A stretch of DNA of 64,000 nucleotides from Nocardia anaemiae NBRC 100462. GTDB lineage: Bacteria; Actinomycetota; Actinomycetes; Mycobacteriales; Mycobacteriaceae. The first letter of the stretch is position 1; each line of letters starts with the position of its first letter. The stretch covers positions 113,271-177,270 of the forward strand of contig NZ_BDAZ01000034.1 in the NCBI RefSeq assembly GCF_001612725.1. Direction: 5' to 3'. The translations under genes and the position numbers were made by a program. Under the pieces are notes generated by a model. The model was not told the DNA's origin and made no database searches. It saw nothing but the letters and a program-made list of their open reading frames with translations. Below, piece after piece: positions 16,378 to 25,878 of this stretch.

Positions 16378-18068
16378 GTGAGCGCAGCACGTCCGCCGAT
16401 CCGACGGACGGCACGCCGCATATCCGCGACGTCACACATGGACCGCATGGGTCGCCAGCGGCACTGTTGCGCATCGACGGCCTGCACGTGCGCTACGCCT
16501 CCGACAGCGGGGATGTCGCCGCGCTCAACGGCGTATCCCTGTCCGTGGCACGCGGCGAGGTCGTCGCGCTGGTCGGTGAATCCGGTTCCGGTAAATCGAC
16601 TCTCGCGCAATCGGTGATCGGATTGCTCGGCCCCAATGCCGAGATCACCGGCGGGTCCGTCGCCTTCGATGGGCAGACCATCGATACCGGATCCGAGCGG
16701 GCGCTGCGACGGATTCGCGGTGCACGGATCGGATTCGTGCCGCAGGATCCTGGACTTTCGCTGAATCCGGTGCGGCGCTTGGGTGATCAGGTCGCCGAGG
16801 CGCTGCTCGTACACGGACTCGCCGATCGCCGCGATGCGGCCGCGCGGGCGATCGAATTGCTCGCCGATGCCGGACTGGATCTGCCGGAGTTGCGGGCGGC
16901 GCAATATCCGCACGAACTGTCCGGCGGCCAGCGGCAGCGCGTGCTGATCGCGGCGGCGCTCATCGCCGGACCGGAGCTGGTGATCGCCGACGAGCCGACC
17001 AGCGCCCTCGACGCCACGGTGGCGCGACGGGTACTGGACAAACTCGCCGCGCAAACCGCGGCGCGCGGCACAGCGGTGCTGCTGATCACCCACGACCTGG
17101 CGATCGCCGCCGAGCGAGCCGATCGGATCGTGGTGCTGAGCGGCGGGGAGATCGTCGAAACCGGGCCGACCGCGACGGTGCTCGCGCAACCGCGTCATCC
17201 GCACACCAAGCGACTGCTCGCCGCCTCACCGAGTCTGGCCCCGTTCGACGGGTTCCGCACGCCGCGGGTGAGCGCCGGTCCGCCGCTGCTCACCGTGCGG
17301 GATGTGCACAAGCGCTTCCGCGCACCGGCCGGTGGTTCGGTCACCGCGGTGGCCGGCGTCGGATTCGAACTCGGTCGCGGCGAAACCCTCTCGCTGGTCG
17401 GCGAATCCGGCTCCGGCAAGTCGACCACCGCGCGCATCGCCTTACGACTCACCGAACCCGACAGCGGCGCGATTACCTTCGACGGGCAAGACCTGACCGC
17501 GGTGAAGGGTGGACGGCTGCGCGACCTGCGCCAGCGCTTCCAGGTGGTCTATCAGAATCCCTACGGCTCACTGGATCCGCGCTGGCGCGTGGGTTCGATC
17601 ATCGAGGAGCCGCTGCGGGCCTATGCCGTCGGCGATCGCAAGGCCAGGCAGGAGCGGGTGCGTGAACTGCTCGGCCAGGTCGCGCTGCCGGAGAACTTCG
17701 CACAGCGCCGTCCCGCGGAACTGTCCGGCGGACAACGCCAACGCGTCGCCATCGCCCGCGCGCTGGCCCTGCACCCCGACCTACTGGTACTCGACGAACC
17801 GGTCTCGGCACTGGACGCCTCCGTCCAGGCTCAGATCCTGGAACTGCTGGACCGCCTGCAAACCGAACTCGGACTGAGCTACCTGTTCATCTCGCACGAC
17901 CTCGCCGTGGTCCGCCGTATCAGCGACCGCGTCGCGGTCATGCGCGACGGTCGCATTGTCGAATCCGGCTCCACCGCCGACATTTTCGACAACCCGCAGC
18001 ACGAGTACACCCGCGAACTGCTGTCGGCCATTCCCACAGCGCACCTCACCGCACCGGGGGCGGCCTGA
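16374..18068 (+). CDS. Fused DppD-DppF dual ATPase of the peptide-type importer
   Basis: The 564-residue protein carries two complete ABC ATPase domains in one chain. Domain 1 (about 35-270) has GESGSGKST, LSGGQRQRVLIAAAL, VIADEPTSALD; domain 2 (about 305-555) has GESGSGKST, LSGGQRQRVAIARAL and VLDEPVSALD. Each domain is followed by the C-terminal extension with the R-H-P-H-T / Q-H-E-Y-T element of oligopeptide ATPases. One fused chain thus replaces separate DppD and DppF, which completes the importer with the two permeases upstream. Confidence 0.92.
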   Translation: MSERSTSADPTDGTPHIRDVTHGPHGSPAALLRIDGLHVRYASDSGDVAALNGVSLSVARGEVVALVGESGSGKSTLAQSVIGLLGPNAEITGGSVAFDGQTIDTGSERALRRIRGARIGFVPQDPGLSLNPVRRLGDQVAEALLVHGLADRRDAAARAIELLADAGLDLPELRAAQYPHELSGGQRQRVLIAAALIAGPELVIADEPTSALDATVARRVLDKLAAQTAARGTAVLLITHDLAIAAERADRIVVLSGGEIVETGPTATVLAQPRHPHTKRLLAASPSLAPFDGFRTPRVSAGPPLLTVRDVHKRFRAPAGGSVTAVAGVGFELGRGETLSLVGESGSGKSTTARIALRLTEPDSGAITFDGQDLTAVKGGRLRDLRQRFQVVYQNPYGSLDPRWRVGSIIEEPLRAYAVGDRKARQERVRELLGQVALPENFAQRRPAELSGGQRQRVAIARALALHPDLLVLDEPVSALDASVQAQILELLDRLQTELGLSYLFISHDLAVVRRISDRVAVMRDGRIVESGSTADIFDNPQHEYTRELLSAIPTAHLTAPGAA

Positions 18069-18118
18069 TGACCCGGCTCGGCCTGCACCATTCCCACACT
18101 CGAAGGAGTAAGAGCGCC

Positions 18119-18925
18119 ATGACGACCAGCATCACCAGCCTTTTCGAAACCGAGTGGGCGCATTGGCAGCACAGCAGAGAAGACCAGCTGCGCGATCCGC
18201 TCGGCTTCCTGAGCCTGACCGGATTGCATTGGCTCACCGACCAACCCGAACGCATCCCCGACCTTCCCGGCACCTGGTGGGTCACCGACGACAAGGTTTT
18301 CATCACCGCCCAGCCCGCCGACCGTTTGCGGTTCGAGGGCACCGACATAGCCGGGGTCCAGATCGTGACACCGGCCGAAGGCGCGCCGGGCCTCGAGGTG
18401 CTGCACGAACATCGGGTACTCGAGGTGATTCGGCGCAGCGGTCGTTACGCCGTGCGTGTGCACGATCCGGCCGCCCCGACACTGCTGAGCTTCGAGGGCA
18501 TCCCGACCTATACCCCGGACCCGCGCTGGGTGGTCGAGGGTCGCTTCGAACCGTTCGACCAACCACGCACGATCACCACCGGCGCCGTCGTCGACGGACT
18601 CGAACACCACCACACCGCCTCGGGCACCATCGAATTCAGCATCGGCGAGGTCACCGAGCGGGTCATCGCGTTCGGCGAGCCGACCGATCTGCGGGTGCTG
18701 TTCACCGACGCCACCAGCGGCGTCACCACCTACCCGGCGGCCAGGTCGCTGGCCGTCGAGGCACCCGACGCCGATGGCACGGTGCGTCTCGACTTCAACC
18801 GGGCGGCCAATCTGCCCTGCGCCTTCACCGATTTCGCCACCTGCCCGCTGGCACCCGCGGAAAACCGGCTGCGGGTGGCCATCGAAGCGGGCGAACAGGA
18901 TCCGCGCCCAGGACGGTCCGCATGA
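18119..18925 (+). CDS. DUF1684 protein
   Basis: The 268-residue protein begins with an EWAHWQHSREDQLRDPLGFLSLTGLHWL block and ends with the strongly conserved segment DFNRAANLPCAFTDFATCPLAPAENRLRVAIEAGE, both diagnostic of DUF1684. No enzyme activity is established for the family that I know of. The conserved Cys-containing C-terminal block suggests metal or cofactor binding. The start is ATG 18119 with GAAGGAG ten bases upstream; an in-frame ATG at 18068 overlaps the ATPase stop and is the alternative. In this operon it may process the imported substrate. Confidence 0.82.
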   Translation: MTTSITSLFETEWAHWQHSREDQLRDPLGFLSLTGLHWLTDQPERIPDLPGTWWVTDDKVFITAQPADRLRFEGTDIAGVQIVTPAEGAPGLEVLHEHRVLEVIRRSGRYAVRVHDPAAPTLLSFEGIPTYTPDPRWVVEGRFEPFDQPRTITTGAVVDGLEHHHTASGTIEFSIGEVTERVIAFGEPTDLRVLFTDATSGVTTYPAARSLAVEAPDADGTVRLDFNRAANLPCAFTDFATCPLAPAENRLRVAIEAGEQDPRPGRSA

Positions 18926-20073
18926 CGATCCCGCTCTCCATCCTCGATCTGGCCCCGATCAGCGCCGGATCCAGCGCACAGCAGGCCCTGCGCAACACCA
19001 TCGATCTGGCCCAGCACGCCGAGCAGTGGGGCTACCGGCGATACTGGCTGGCCGAACATCATTTCGTTTCGGTGGCGAGTTCCTCCTCCATCACACTGAT
19101 CGGCCTGGTCGCCGCGGCAACCACCCGGATTCGCGTCGGCTCGGCGGCGGTTCAGGTCGGCCACCACACCTCGGCATCCATCGTGGAAGCGTTCGGCACC
19201 ATCGACGCGCTCTACCCCGGACGACTCGACCTGGGCCTGGGCCGATCGGGCCATCGGCGCACCCAGTTCGGCGCACAGCCAGCGCATCCCAAGGGCGGTC
19301 GCCCGGTCGTCGATACCGTGACCGGACGTACCGAGGTGCGCGACGGCGTGGTGGTTCCGCCGCCGTTCGATCCGGGACGGATCACCGACCGGTCCAGGTT
19401 CATCGCCTCGCTCAGCGCACTGCAACAGCAGGGCGCGCAGGCACCGGCATTCCCGGACCAGGTCGATGAGGTGCGCGCACTGCTCAACGGCACCTACAAG
19501 AGCGCCGAAGGCATTGCGCTACATGCGGTTCCGGGCGAGGGCGCACAGGTCGAGCTTTGGTTGTTCGGCAGCTCGGCCAGTGAAAGTGCCGAATTGGCAG
19601 GCGAACTCGGCCTGCCCTTCGCGGCGGCCTATCACGTCTCCCCCGGCACCGCCCTGGATGCGGTCGCGGCCTATCGAACGGCCTTCCGGCCCTCGGCCGA
19701 GCTCGCCGAGCCGTATGTGGTGATCTCCGCGGACGTGGTCGTCGCCCCCGACGACGCGCGTGCCCAACATTTGGCCGCCACCTACGGTCACTGGGTGCAC
19801 AGCATCCGCAGCGGGGCGGGCGCGGCCGACTACCTCGATCCGGATACCGCCACCCCGCTGACTCCGGAGCAGCGCCGACTGGTCGACGACCGCCTCGCCA
19901 CCCAGTTCGTCGGCAGCCCACGCACCGTCGTCGAACGGCTGCAAGCCCTGCAGCGAGTCACCGGTGCGAACGAACTCCTCGTTACCAGCGTCACCCACCG
20001 CCACGAGGACCGCCTCGAATCCCACCGCCTGCTCGCCGATGCATGGGGTCTACGAACGGCCCGCGCCGCCTGA
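18922..20073 (+). CDS. LLM-class flavin-dependent oxidoreductase (second of the operon)
   Basis: The 383-residue protein opens with IPLSILDLAPISAGSSAQQALRNTIDLAQHAE and WLAEHHFVSVASSS, the standard start of the MsnO8-like LLM family. TTRIRVGSAAVQVGHHT, GRLDLGLGRSGHRR and FVGSPRTVVERL follow. It should oxidise a small substrate with FMNH2 and oxygen. It overlaps DUF1684 by ATGA and is the last gene of the operon; metF converges on it 73 bp downstream. The two LLM enzymes of the operon differ in sequence, so they probably act on different bonds or substrates. Confidence 0.87.
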   Translation: MTIPLSILDLAPISAGSSAQQALRNTIDLAQHAEQWGYRRYWLAEHHFVSVASSSSITLIGLVAAATTRIRVGSAAVQVGHHTSASIVEAFGTIDALYPGRLDLGLGRSGHRRTQFGAQPAHPKGGRPVVDTVTGRTEVRDGVVVPPPFDPGRITDRSRFIASLSALQQQGAQAPAFPDQVDEVRALLNGTYKSAEGIALHAVPGEGAQVELWLFGSSASESAELAGELGLPFAAAYHVSPGTALDAVAAYRTAFRPSAELAEPYVVISADVVVAPDDARAQHLAATYGHWVHSIRSGAGAADYLDPDTATPLTPEQRRLVDDRLATQFVGSPRTVVERLQALQRVTGANELLVTSVTHRHEDRLESHRLLADAWGLRTARAA

Positions 20074-20146
20074 ACCAACACCGCGGATAGTCGAACGGTC
20101 GGTCCTGACTGCTGCCGGAGCCGCCATTCGACTACCGTCGGTAACT

Positions 20147-21178
20147 TCAGCTGTCAGCCCGTACGGCTCCGACGACCGGCAGCAGACCGGGTGCGGCGGT
20201 TACGCCGTAGCCGAGGTTGGTGAGCACCTCACCGGTGGCCTTGGCGAAGTTCAGCGTGATGAAGTGCAGGCAGGGTGCGCCCTCATCGATGAGCCGCTGG
20301 CCCATTTCGGTGGCGATTTCGATGCCGACCTCGCGGACCGCGGCATTGTTCTCCTCCGGCCCGTCACCGGCGGCCCTGCGCAAGCGCTCCATGACAGCGG
20401 GCGGCAGCGGACGCCCGCACAGTTCCTCGGCGCGTGCCACCGTGCGCAACGACGTGATGGGCATCAGCTCCGGAATGATCGGCTTGGCGCCCTCGATCGG
20501 GTCGAAGGCCGCGATGCGATCGCGCAGCCGCAGATAGTGCTCGACATCGAAGAACATCTGGGTGATCGAATACTCCGCGCCCGCACGCAGTTTCGCGGCC
20601 AGGTACGCGGTGTCGTGCTCCAGATCCGGGGAGCGGTGGTGGCCCTGCGGGAACGATGCGACACCGACATGGAAGTCGCCGAGATCGCGCACGATGCGCA
20701 CCAATTCCTCGGCATAGGCCACACCCTCGGGATGTTTGCGCCATTCGCCGAGCGGATCGCCGGGCGGGTCGCCGCGCAGCACCAGGATATTGCGGATGCC
20801 CGAATCGGCGTACGCGCCGACCAGAGAGCGCAGCTCGGCGACGCTGTGCTCGACGGCGGTCAGATGCGCGACCGGCAGCAGCGTCGTCTCCTCGGCCAGC
20901 GCGCCGGTGATCCGCACGGTGCGGTCGCGAGTGGTGCCGCCCGCGCCGTAGGTCATCGAGACGAAGGCAGGATGCATGCGCTCGAAGGTGCGCGCGGCGC
21001 GCCACAACCGCGCCTCACCCGCGGCGTCACGCGGCGGATTGAACTCCACCGAGAAGGGCACCGAGCCCCCGGAATGGGTCCGCAAACTCTGAACAACCGA
21101 GGAGGTTCCAGAGACGATCGGTGGCGTCGGGGACGGCCTGCCAGGGGTCGAACTTCCCCGCACGTTATCGAAAGTCAC
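20147..21178 (-). CDS. metF: Methylenetetrahydrofolate reductase (MetF-type, Rv2172c-like)
   Basis: The protein has 343 residues from GTG 21178; the true start may lie further in, as the first 40 residues are low-complexity. The TIM-barrel reads VPFSVEFNPPRD, FVSMTYGAGG, VAHLTAVEHS and ILVLRGDPPG, then ITQMFFDVEHYLRLRD. These are the MetF folate and FAD site signatures (SVEFxPP, TYGAGG, LRGDPP). The reaction makes 5-methyl-THF for methionine synthesis. It lies back to back with idsA2 and converges with the SAM-riboswitch operon, placing two sulfur/methionine units side by side. Confidence 0.9.
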   Translation of the reverse strand: MTFDNVRGSSTPGRPSPTPPIVSGTSSVVQSLRTHSGGSVPFSVEFNPPRDAAGEARLWRAARTFERMHPAFVSMTYGAGGTTRDRTVRITGALAEETTLLPVAHLTAVEHSVAELRSLVGAYADSGIRNILVLRGDPPGDPLGEWRKHPEGVAYAEELVRIVRDLGDFHVGVASFPQGHHRSPDLEHDTAYLAAKLRAGAEYSITQMFFDVEHYLRLRDRIAAFDPIEGAKPIIPELMPITSLRTVARAEELCGRPLPPAVMERLRRAAGDGPEENNAAVREVGIEIATEMGQRLIDEGAPCLHFITLNFAKATGEVLTNLGYGVTAAPGLLPVVGAVRADS

Positions 21179-21353
21179 CGGTTCAGTGTAGTGGTGACCG
21201 GACACCGGCCCGTCGGGTCGTCGCATCCGTACGCGTATTCTGCGACCAGGCGACATGTTCGCTAATCGCCGGACGACACGCGCGACCGTCACCGCTCGGC
21301 ACCGAAGTACCTATAGCGCCCACGATCCACCGCGCGCCAGCACCCGCACGACC

Positions 21354-22496
21354 TTGGAGGCTCCCCTGTCCGCCGGACCCGGTATCCAGACGCCTCAGGC
21401 CACCCCGCCCGCGAACCACACGCCGGGCACCCCCGGATTCGTCGCGGCGGTCGAGGACGCGCTCGAGGCCTTCTTCCTGACCCGACGCCCCATCGTCGAA
21501 CCGCTCGGTCCGGCTTTTGTCCAGGCCGCGGACGCGCTGGAACTGTTCGTGCTGCGCGGCGGTAAGCGCACCCGACCGGCCTTCGCCTGGACCGGCTGGC
21601 TCGGCGCGGGCGGCGATCCCACCGGTCCGCACGCCGCCGCTGTCCTGAACGCCTGTGCCGCACTGGAATTGGTGCAGGCCTGCGCGCTGGTCCACGACGA
21701 CATCATCGACTCCTCGCGCACCCGCCGCCGCTTCCCCACCGTGCACGTCGACTTCGAGCAGCGCCACCGCGACCACGGCTGGGCCGGTGATGCCGCACAC
21801 TTCGGCACCTCGGTCGCGATCCTGGTCGGCGATCTGGCGCTGGCATGGGCCGATGACATGGTGCACAGCGCCGGACTCGACGCCGCGGCGCTCGGCCGAT
21901 TCGCGCCGGTCTGGGCGCTGATGCGCACCGAGGTACTCGGCGGGCAGCTGCTCGATATCCACGGCGAATCGGCGGGTGACGAATCCGTCGCGGCGGCGTT
22001 GCGCATCAACCGCTACAAGACCGCGGCCTACACCGTGGAGCGCCCGCTGCACCTGGGCGCGGCACTGGCCGACGCCGATCCCCAGCTGATCGAGGCCTAC
22101 CGGACCTTCGGCACCGATATCGGCATCGCCTTCCAGCTGCGCGACGATCTGCTCGGCGTCTTCGGCGATCCCGCGGTCACCGGCAAGCCCTCCGGTGACG
22201 ACCTGCGCGAGGGCAAGCGCACCGTGCTCGTCGCCGAGGCGCTGCAGCGCGCCGATGCCACCGATCCGGCCGCGGCCGACCTGCTGCGCACCAGCATCGG
22301 CACCGACCTGACCGCGGAGCAGGTCGAGCGGTTGCGCGCGGTGATCACCGAACTCGGCGCTGTCGACGAGGTCGAGCGCCGCATCACCGAACTCACCGAA
22401 CAGGGGCTGGCCGCGCTGGCCTCGAGTACCGCGACACCCGAGGCCAAGGAGCGGTTGCGCGCCATGGCACTGGCCGCCACGAGTCGCACGCACTAG
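21354..22496 (+). CDS. idsA2: Geranylgeranyl diphosphate synthase (IdsA2/CrtE-type)
   Basis: The protein (380 residues from TTG 21354) is a trans-prenyl diphosphate synthase. The first aspartate-rich motif is DDIID (about 115-119) and the second is DDLLGVFGD (about 264-272), with GGKRTRP upstream and KTAAYTVE between. It makes the C20 precursor for carotenoids and polyprenols. The start is ambiguous: TTG 21354 has no ribosome site, while GGAGG at 21356-21360 stands five bases before a CTG at 21366; an ATG at 21255 is also in frame. crtI follows 9 bp after the stop, so it is the first gene of a carotenoid/lipoglycan operon. Confidence 0.88.
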   Translation: MEAPLSAGPGIQTPQATPPANHTPGTPGFVAAVEDALEAFFLTRRPIVEPLGPAFVQAADALELFVLRGGKRTRPAFAWTGWLGAGGDPTGPHAAAVLNACAALELVQACALVHDDIIDSSRTRRRFPTVHVDFEQRHRDHGWAGDAAHFGTSVAILVGDLALAWADDMVHSAGLDAAALGRFAPVWALMRTEVLGGQLLDIHGESAGDESVAAALRINRYKTAAYTVERPLHLGAALADADPQLIEAYRTFGTDIGIAFQLRDDLLGVFGDPAVTGKPSGDDLREGKRTVLVAEALQRADATDPAAADLLRTSIGTDLTAEQVERLRAVITELGAVDEVERRITELTEQGLAALASSTATPEAKERLRAMALAATSRTH

Positions 22497-22505
22497 CCGC
22501 GAGAG

Positions 22506-24095
22506 ATGTATATGAAAACCGTTGTGGGACCGACCGATCGCGTCGTGGTGGTGGGCGCGGGCCTATCCGGCCTCGCGGCCGCTCTTTATCTGACCGGGGC
22601 CGGGCGCGCGGTCACCCTGCTGGAACGCGCCGATCATCCGGGCGGCCGAGTCGGCCGGTATCGCGGCCCCGACTACGAAATCGATTCCGGTGCAACGGTA
22701 CTCACCTTGCCTGAACTGATCACCGACGCCCTCGCCGCGGTCGGCGCGACCCCCGAAACCTGCACGCCGCCGCTGCGCATCCACCAACTCGCCCCCAGCT
22801 ATCACGCCCGCTTCGCCGACGACTCCAGCATTCGCGTCTACGCCGATCCCGAGGCCATGGCCATCGAGGTGGCCCGCGTCTGCGGCGATGAGGAAGCGCT
22901 GCGCTACCGACGGCTGCGCAACTGGCTCGCCGAGATCTACCAGGCCGAATTCACCGAGTTCATGGATACGAACTTCGATTCGCCGCTGGATATGGTCCGC
23001 TACCCGGCCAAGCGACGCGCACTGGCCACACTTGTGCGGCTCGGCGGATTCGGCAGACTCGGCCCGCGCGTCTTCCGCTTCCTGCGCGATCCCCGGCTGG
23101 CCCGACTGTTCACCTTCCAGGCGCTCTACGCGGGCATGGCCCCGGCGAAAGCACTGGCCGTATACGGCGCGATCCCGCATATGGACACCTCACTCGGCGT
23201 CTTCTTCCCCGAGGGCGGCATGCGCGCGATCACCGCCGCACTCGCCGACGCCTTCACCGCGGCGGGCGGCACACTCGAGCTGAATACCGAGGTCACCGGA
23301 ATCGAATACGTGGGCGGTCGAGCCAGACAGGTCCGTACCGCGGACGGGCGCACCTTCGACTGCGACGCCGTTGTCCTCACCGCCGATCTCGGTGCGCTCG
23401 AGCGCTTCGGCGTGCGCCGCCGCCGTCGGCTGCGCGCCGCACCATCGGCGGTCGTCGCACACGGCACCATCCCCGCCGCCATCGCCGAGACCTGGCCGAT
23501 CCAGGCCCACCACACCATCGATTTCGGCGACGCCTGGGCTCGGACCTTCGACGAGATCGCCGCCCGCCCCGGCCGCGGCCGCCTGATGAGCGACCCGTCA
23601 TTGCTGCTCACCCGGCCCGCGCTGACCGATCCGGCGCTCTACATCGACCGCGCCGACGGCAGGCACGAGCCGTTCTCGCTGCTGGCACCCTGCCCCAACC
23701 TCGACGCCGCACCGCTGGACTGGGACCGGATCGGCCCCTCCTACCTGCGCGAACTGCTGAATGTATTGGCGCAGCGTGGATATCACGGCATCGCCGAACA
23801 CTTCACGGTCGACCATCTCGACACACCCGGCACCTGGCACGAACAAGGCATGCTCGCTGGCACACCCTTCTCCGCGGCCCATCTGTTCCGGCAAACCGGT
23901 CCATTTCGTCCACGCAATTTTTCCGGCGGCAGCGACAACGTGGTTATCGCCGGTTGTGGCACCACTCCGGGTGTCGGTGTGCCGACCACCTTGCTGTCCG
24001 GAAAACTGGCGGCAAACCGAATTATCGGCACCGCGCGACCCGCTCGGGATGAATCCGCACGCACCAGCGGGATAGTGTTCCCGGCGAGCCGATAA
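22506..24095 (+). CDS. crtI: Phytoene desaturase
   Basis: The 529-residue protein has an FAD-binding N-terminus (VVVVGAGLSGLAAALYLTGAGRAVTLLE, then PGGRVGRY), GVFFPEGGMRAITAALADAF in the middle and a C-terminal GCGTTPGVGVPTTLLSGKLAANRI, the carotenoid desaturase plan. It introduces double bonds into phytoene toward neurosporene or lycopene at the membrane. It sits between the GGPP synthase and mptA, with crtB beyond mptA. An ATG at 22506 and another at 22512 are both possible starts. Confidence 0.88.
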   Translation: MYMKTVVGPTDRVVVVGAGLSGLAAALYLTGAGRAVTLLERADHPGGRVGRYRGPDYEIDSGATVLTLPELITDALAAVGATPETCTPPLRIHQLAPSYHARFADDSSIRVYADPEAMAIEVARVCGDEEALRYRRLRNWLAEIYQAEFTEFMDTNFDSPLDMVRYPAKRRALATLVRLGGFGRLGPRVFRFLRDPRLARLFTFQALYAGMAPAKALAVYGAIPHMDTSLGVFFPEGGMRAITAALADAFTAAGGTLELNTEVTGIEYVGGRARQVRTADGRTFDCDAVVLTADLGALERFGVRRRRRLRAAPSAVVAHGTIPAAIAETWPIQAHHTIDFGDAWARTFDEIAARPGRGRLMSDPSLLLTRPALTDPALYIDRADGRHEPFSLLAPCPNLDAAPLDWDRIGPSYLRELLNVLAQRGYHGIAEHFTVDHLDTPGTWHEQGMLAGTPFSAAHLFRQTGPFRPRNFSGGSDNVVIAGCGTTPGVGVPTTLLSGKLAANRIIGTARPARDESARTSGIVFPASR

Positions 24096-24159
24096 ACTAT
24101 CGCCCGACCTATTCGCCTGCGGTTGCGACCGCCGACCACTCCGGGGGGACCGACACCAC

Positions 24160-25878
24160 ATGCATCCCCCTGAGACGACGGCCGCCGCGCCCACCGACAA
24201 CTCGATCACCGCGACCGAAGACGAGGCGCGTCCATCGAGCGACCCCGCGCGCCGGACCTCCCCGGCCGTCGCCGAACACGGATTCCGAACCTGGCTGCGA
24301 ACGACCGCCGACTTCGCCCGCAGCCCTGAGGGACATTCGGCGCTGCTCGGTTTCGTCGGCGCGCTGATGATCACCTTCGGTGGATTCGGTGCGGGCAGCG
24401 TCCGCAAACGCGATCCGCTGCTCGAGGCGATGCATCTGTCCTGGCTGCGATTCGGACACGGCTACGTGCTGTCCACCATGGTCATCTGGGTCGGTGTGCT
24501 GTTGATGATCACCGCCTGGGTGCGCTTGGGCCGCACCACGATCGGATTCGGCGACCGGCCCGACGCCGGAGTCACGCTGAACGAGCTGCGCGCGATCGTC
24601 GGCATCTGGATCTTCCCACTACTGTTCGCGGTGCCGATGTTCAGCCGCGACGCGTATTCGTATCTGGCCCAGGGCGCACTGCTACGCGACGGCTTCGATC
24701 CCTACGTCTCGCCGCCGGTCGCCAATCCCGGTGTGCTGCTGGACAATGTGAGCCCGGTCTGGACCACCACCACCGCGCCATACGGTCCGATCTTCCTGCT
24801 ACTCGGCAACGCGATCACCGCGATCACCGGCGACAACGTGGTGGCGGGCACCATCGCGCTGCGACTGGTCATGCTGCCCGGCCTGGCGTTGATGATGTGG
24901 GCGGTGCCCTATCTGACCAAGCACCTGGGCGGCAAGCCGAACGTCGCGCTCTGGCTGGCCGTGCTCAACCCGCTGGTCCTTATCCATCTCATCGGTGGCG
25001 TGCACAACGAAATGCTCATGGTCGGGCTCATGTGCGCGGGAATCGCACTGGTGCTCGAGCGCCATCATGTGGCGGGCATCGTGCTCGTCGCGATCGGTGT
25101 CGCCATCAAGGCGACCGCCGGTGTGGCACTGCCGTTCCTGGTGTGGATCTGGATGCTGCATGAGCGCGAACGCCGAGCGCTGCAACGCGCCGCCCAATCA
25201 CCGGGTGCGACCCAGAGTGTCGAGAGCGAGGCCGAACCCGCGCGACCGAGCGCGGAAGTGCCGCATCCGGCGCTGATGTTCGCCAAGATCGCCGGGCTCG
25301 GATTGAGCGTGTTCGCGGTGGTCTTCGTGGCCGCCTCGGCCATCGCCGGAGTGGGCATCGGCTGGCTGACCGCGCTTTCGGGCTCGAAGAAGATCATCAA
25401 CTGGCTCTCGCTGCCCACGATCATGGCGCATATGGTCCGCTGGGTGACGCCGTTCCCGATGGATCCGGTACTCGCGGTGACCCGCGCACTCTGCGCGCTC
25501 GCGCTGATCGCCGTGCTCGGGTGGACCTGGTGGCGGTTCCGGCACAGCGAGCGCGAGGCGGTCTTCGGCATCCTCATCGCGTTCGTCGCCATCGTCATCC
25601 TCTCGCCCGCGGCGCTGCCCTGGTACTACTCCTGGCCGCTCGCGCTGGCCGCCGGATTCGCGCTGTCAACCACCACACTGATGGTGCTGGTCGGACTGTG
25701 TACCTGGTTGATGCTGGTCTTCCAACCGGACGGCTCGATCGGGCTGTACAGCCTCGGACACGTCGCCGCCGCGACCTTCGCCGCCGTCGTCGCGGCCATG
25801 TCGCTGCGGCGGGTCGACCCATTGCGATTGCGCGCCACCCCACCGGAGAGCAATCCGGTCGCCGTCACCCGGTCATGA
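24160..25878 (+). CDS. mptA: Alpha-(1->6)-mannopyranosyltransferase (MptA-type, GT-C)
   Basis: The 572-residue protein has about thirteen membrane helices. A periplasmic-loop acidic motif (FSRDAYSYLAQGALLRDGFDPY) marks polyprenyl-phosphomannose-dependent GT-C enzymes, together with PYGPIFLLLGNAIT and LNPLVLIHLIGGVHNEMLMVGLM. M. tuberculosis Rv2174 (MptA) elongates the mannan core of lipomannan and lipoarabinomannan from polyprenyl-P-mannose, and this gene has the same place in the order. The N-terminus has about 60 extra hydrophilic residues. The last four bases overlap crtB (ATGA), so a lipoglycan gene is translationally coupled to a carotenoid gene. Confidence 0.88.
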   Translation: MHPPETTAAAPTDNSITATEDEARPSSDPARRTSPAVAEHGFRTWLRTTADFARSPEGHSALLGFVGALMITFGGFGAGSVRKRDPLLEAMHLSWLRFGHGYVLSTMVIWVGVLLMITAWVRLGRTTIGFGDRPDAGVTLNELRAIVGIWIFPLLFAVPMFSRDAYSYLAQGALLRDGFDPYVSPPVANPGVLLDNVSPVWTTTTAPYGPIFLLLGNAITAITGDNVVAGTIALRLVMLPGLALMMWAVPYLTKHLGGKPNVALWLAVLNPLVLIHLIGGVHNEMLMVGLMCAGIALVLERHHVAGIVLVAIGVAIKATAGVALPFLVWIWMLHERERRALQRAAQSPGATQSVESEAEPARPSAEVPHPALMFAKIAGLGLSVFAVVFVAASAIAGVGIGWLTALSGSKKIINWLSLPTIMAHMVRWVTPFPMDPVLAVTRALCALALIAVLGWTWWRFRHSEREAVFGILIAFVAIVILSPAALPWYYSWPLALAAGFALSTTTLMVLVGLCTWLMLVFQPDGSIGLYSLGHVAAATFAAVVAAMSLRRVDPLRLRATPPESNPVAVTRS

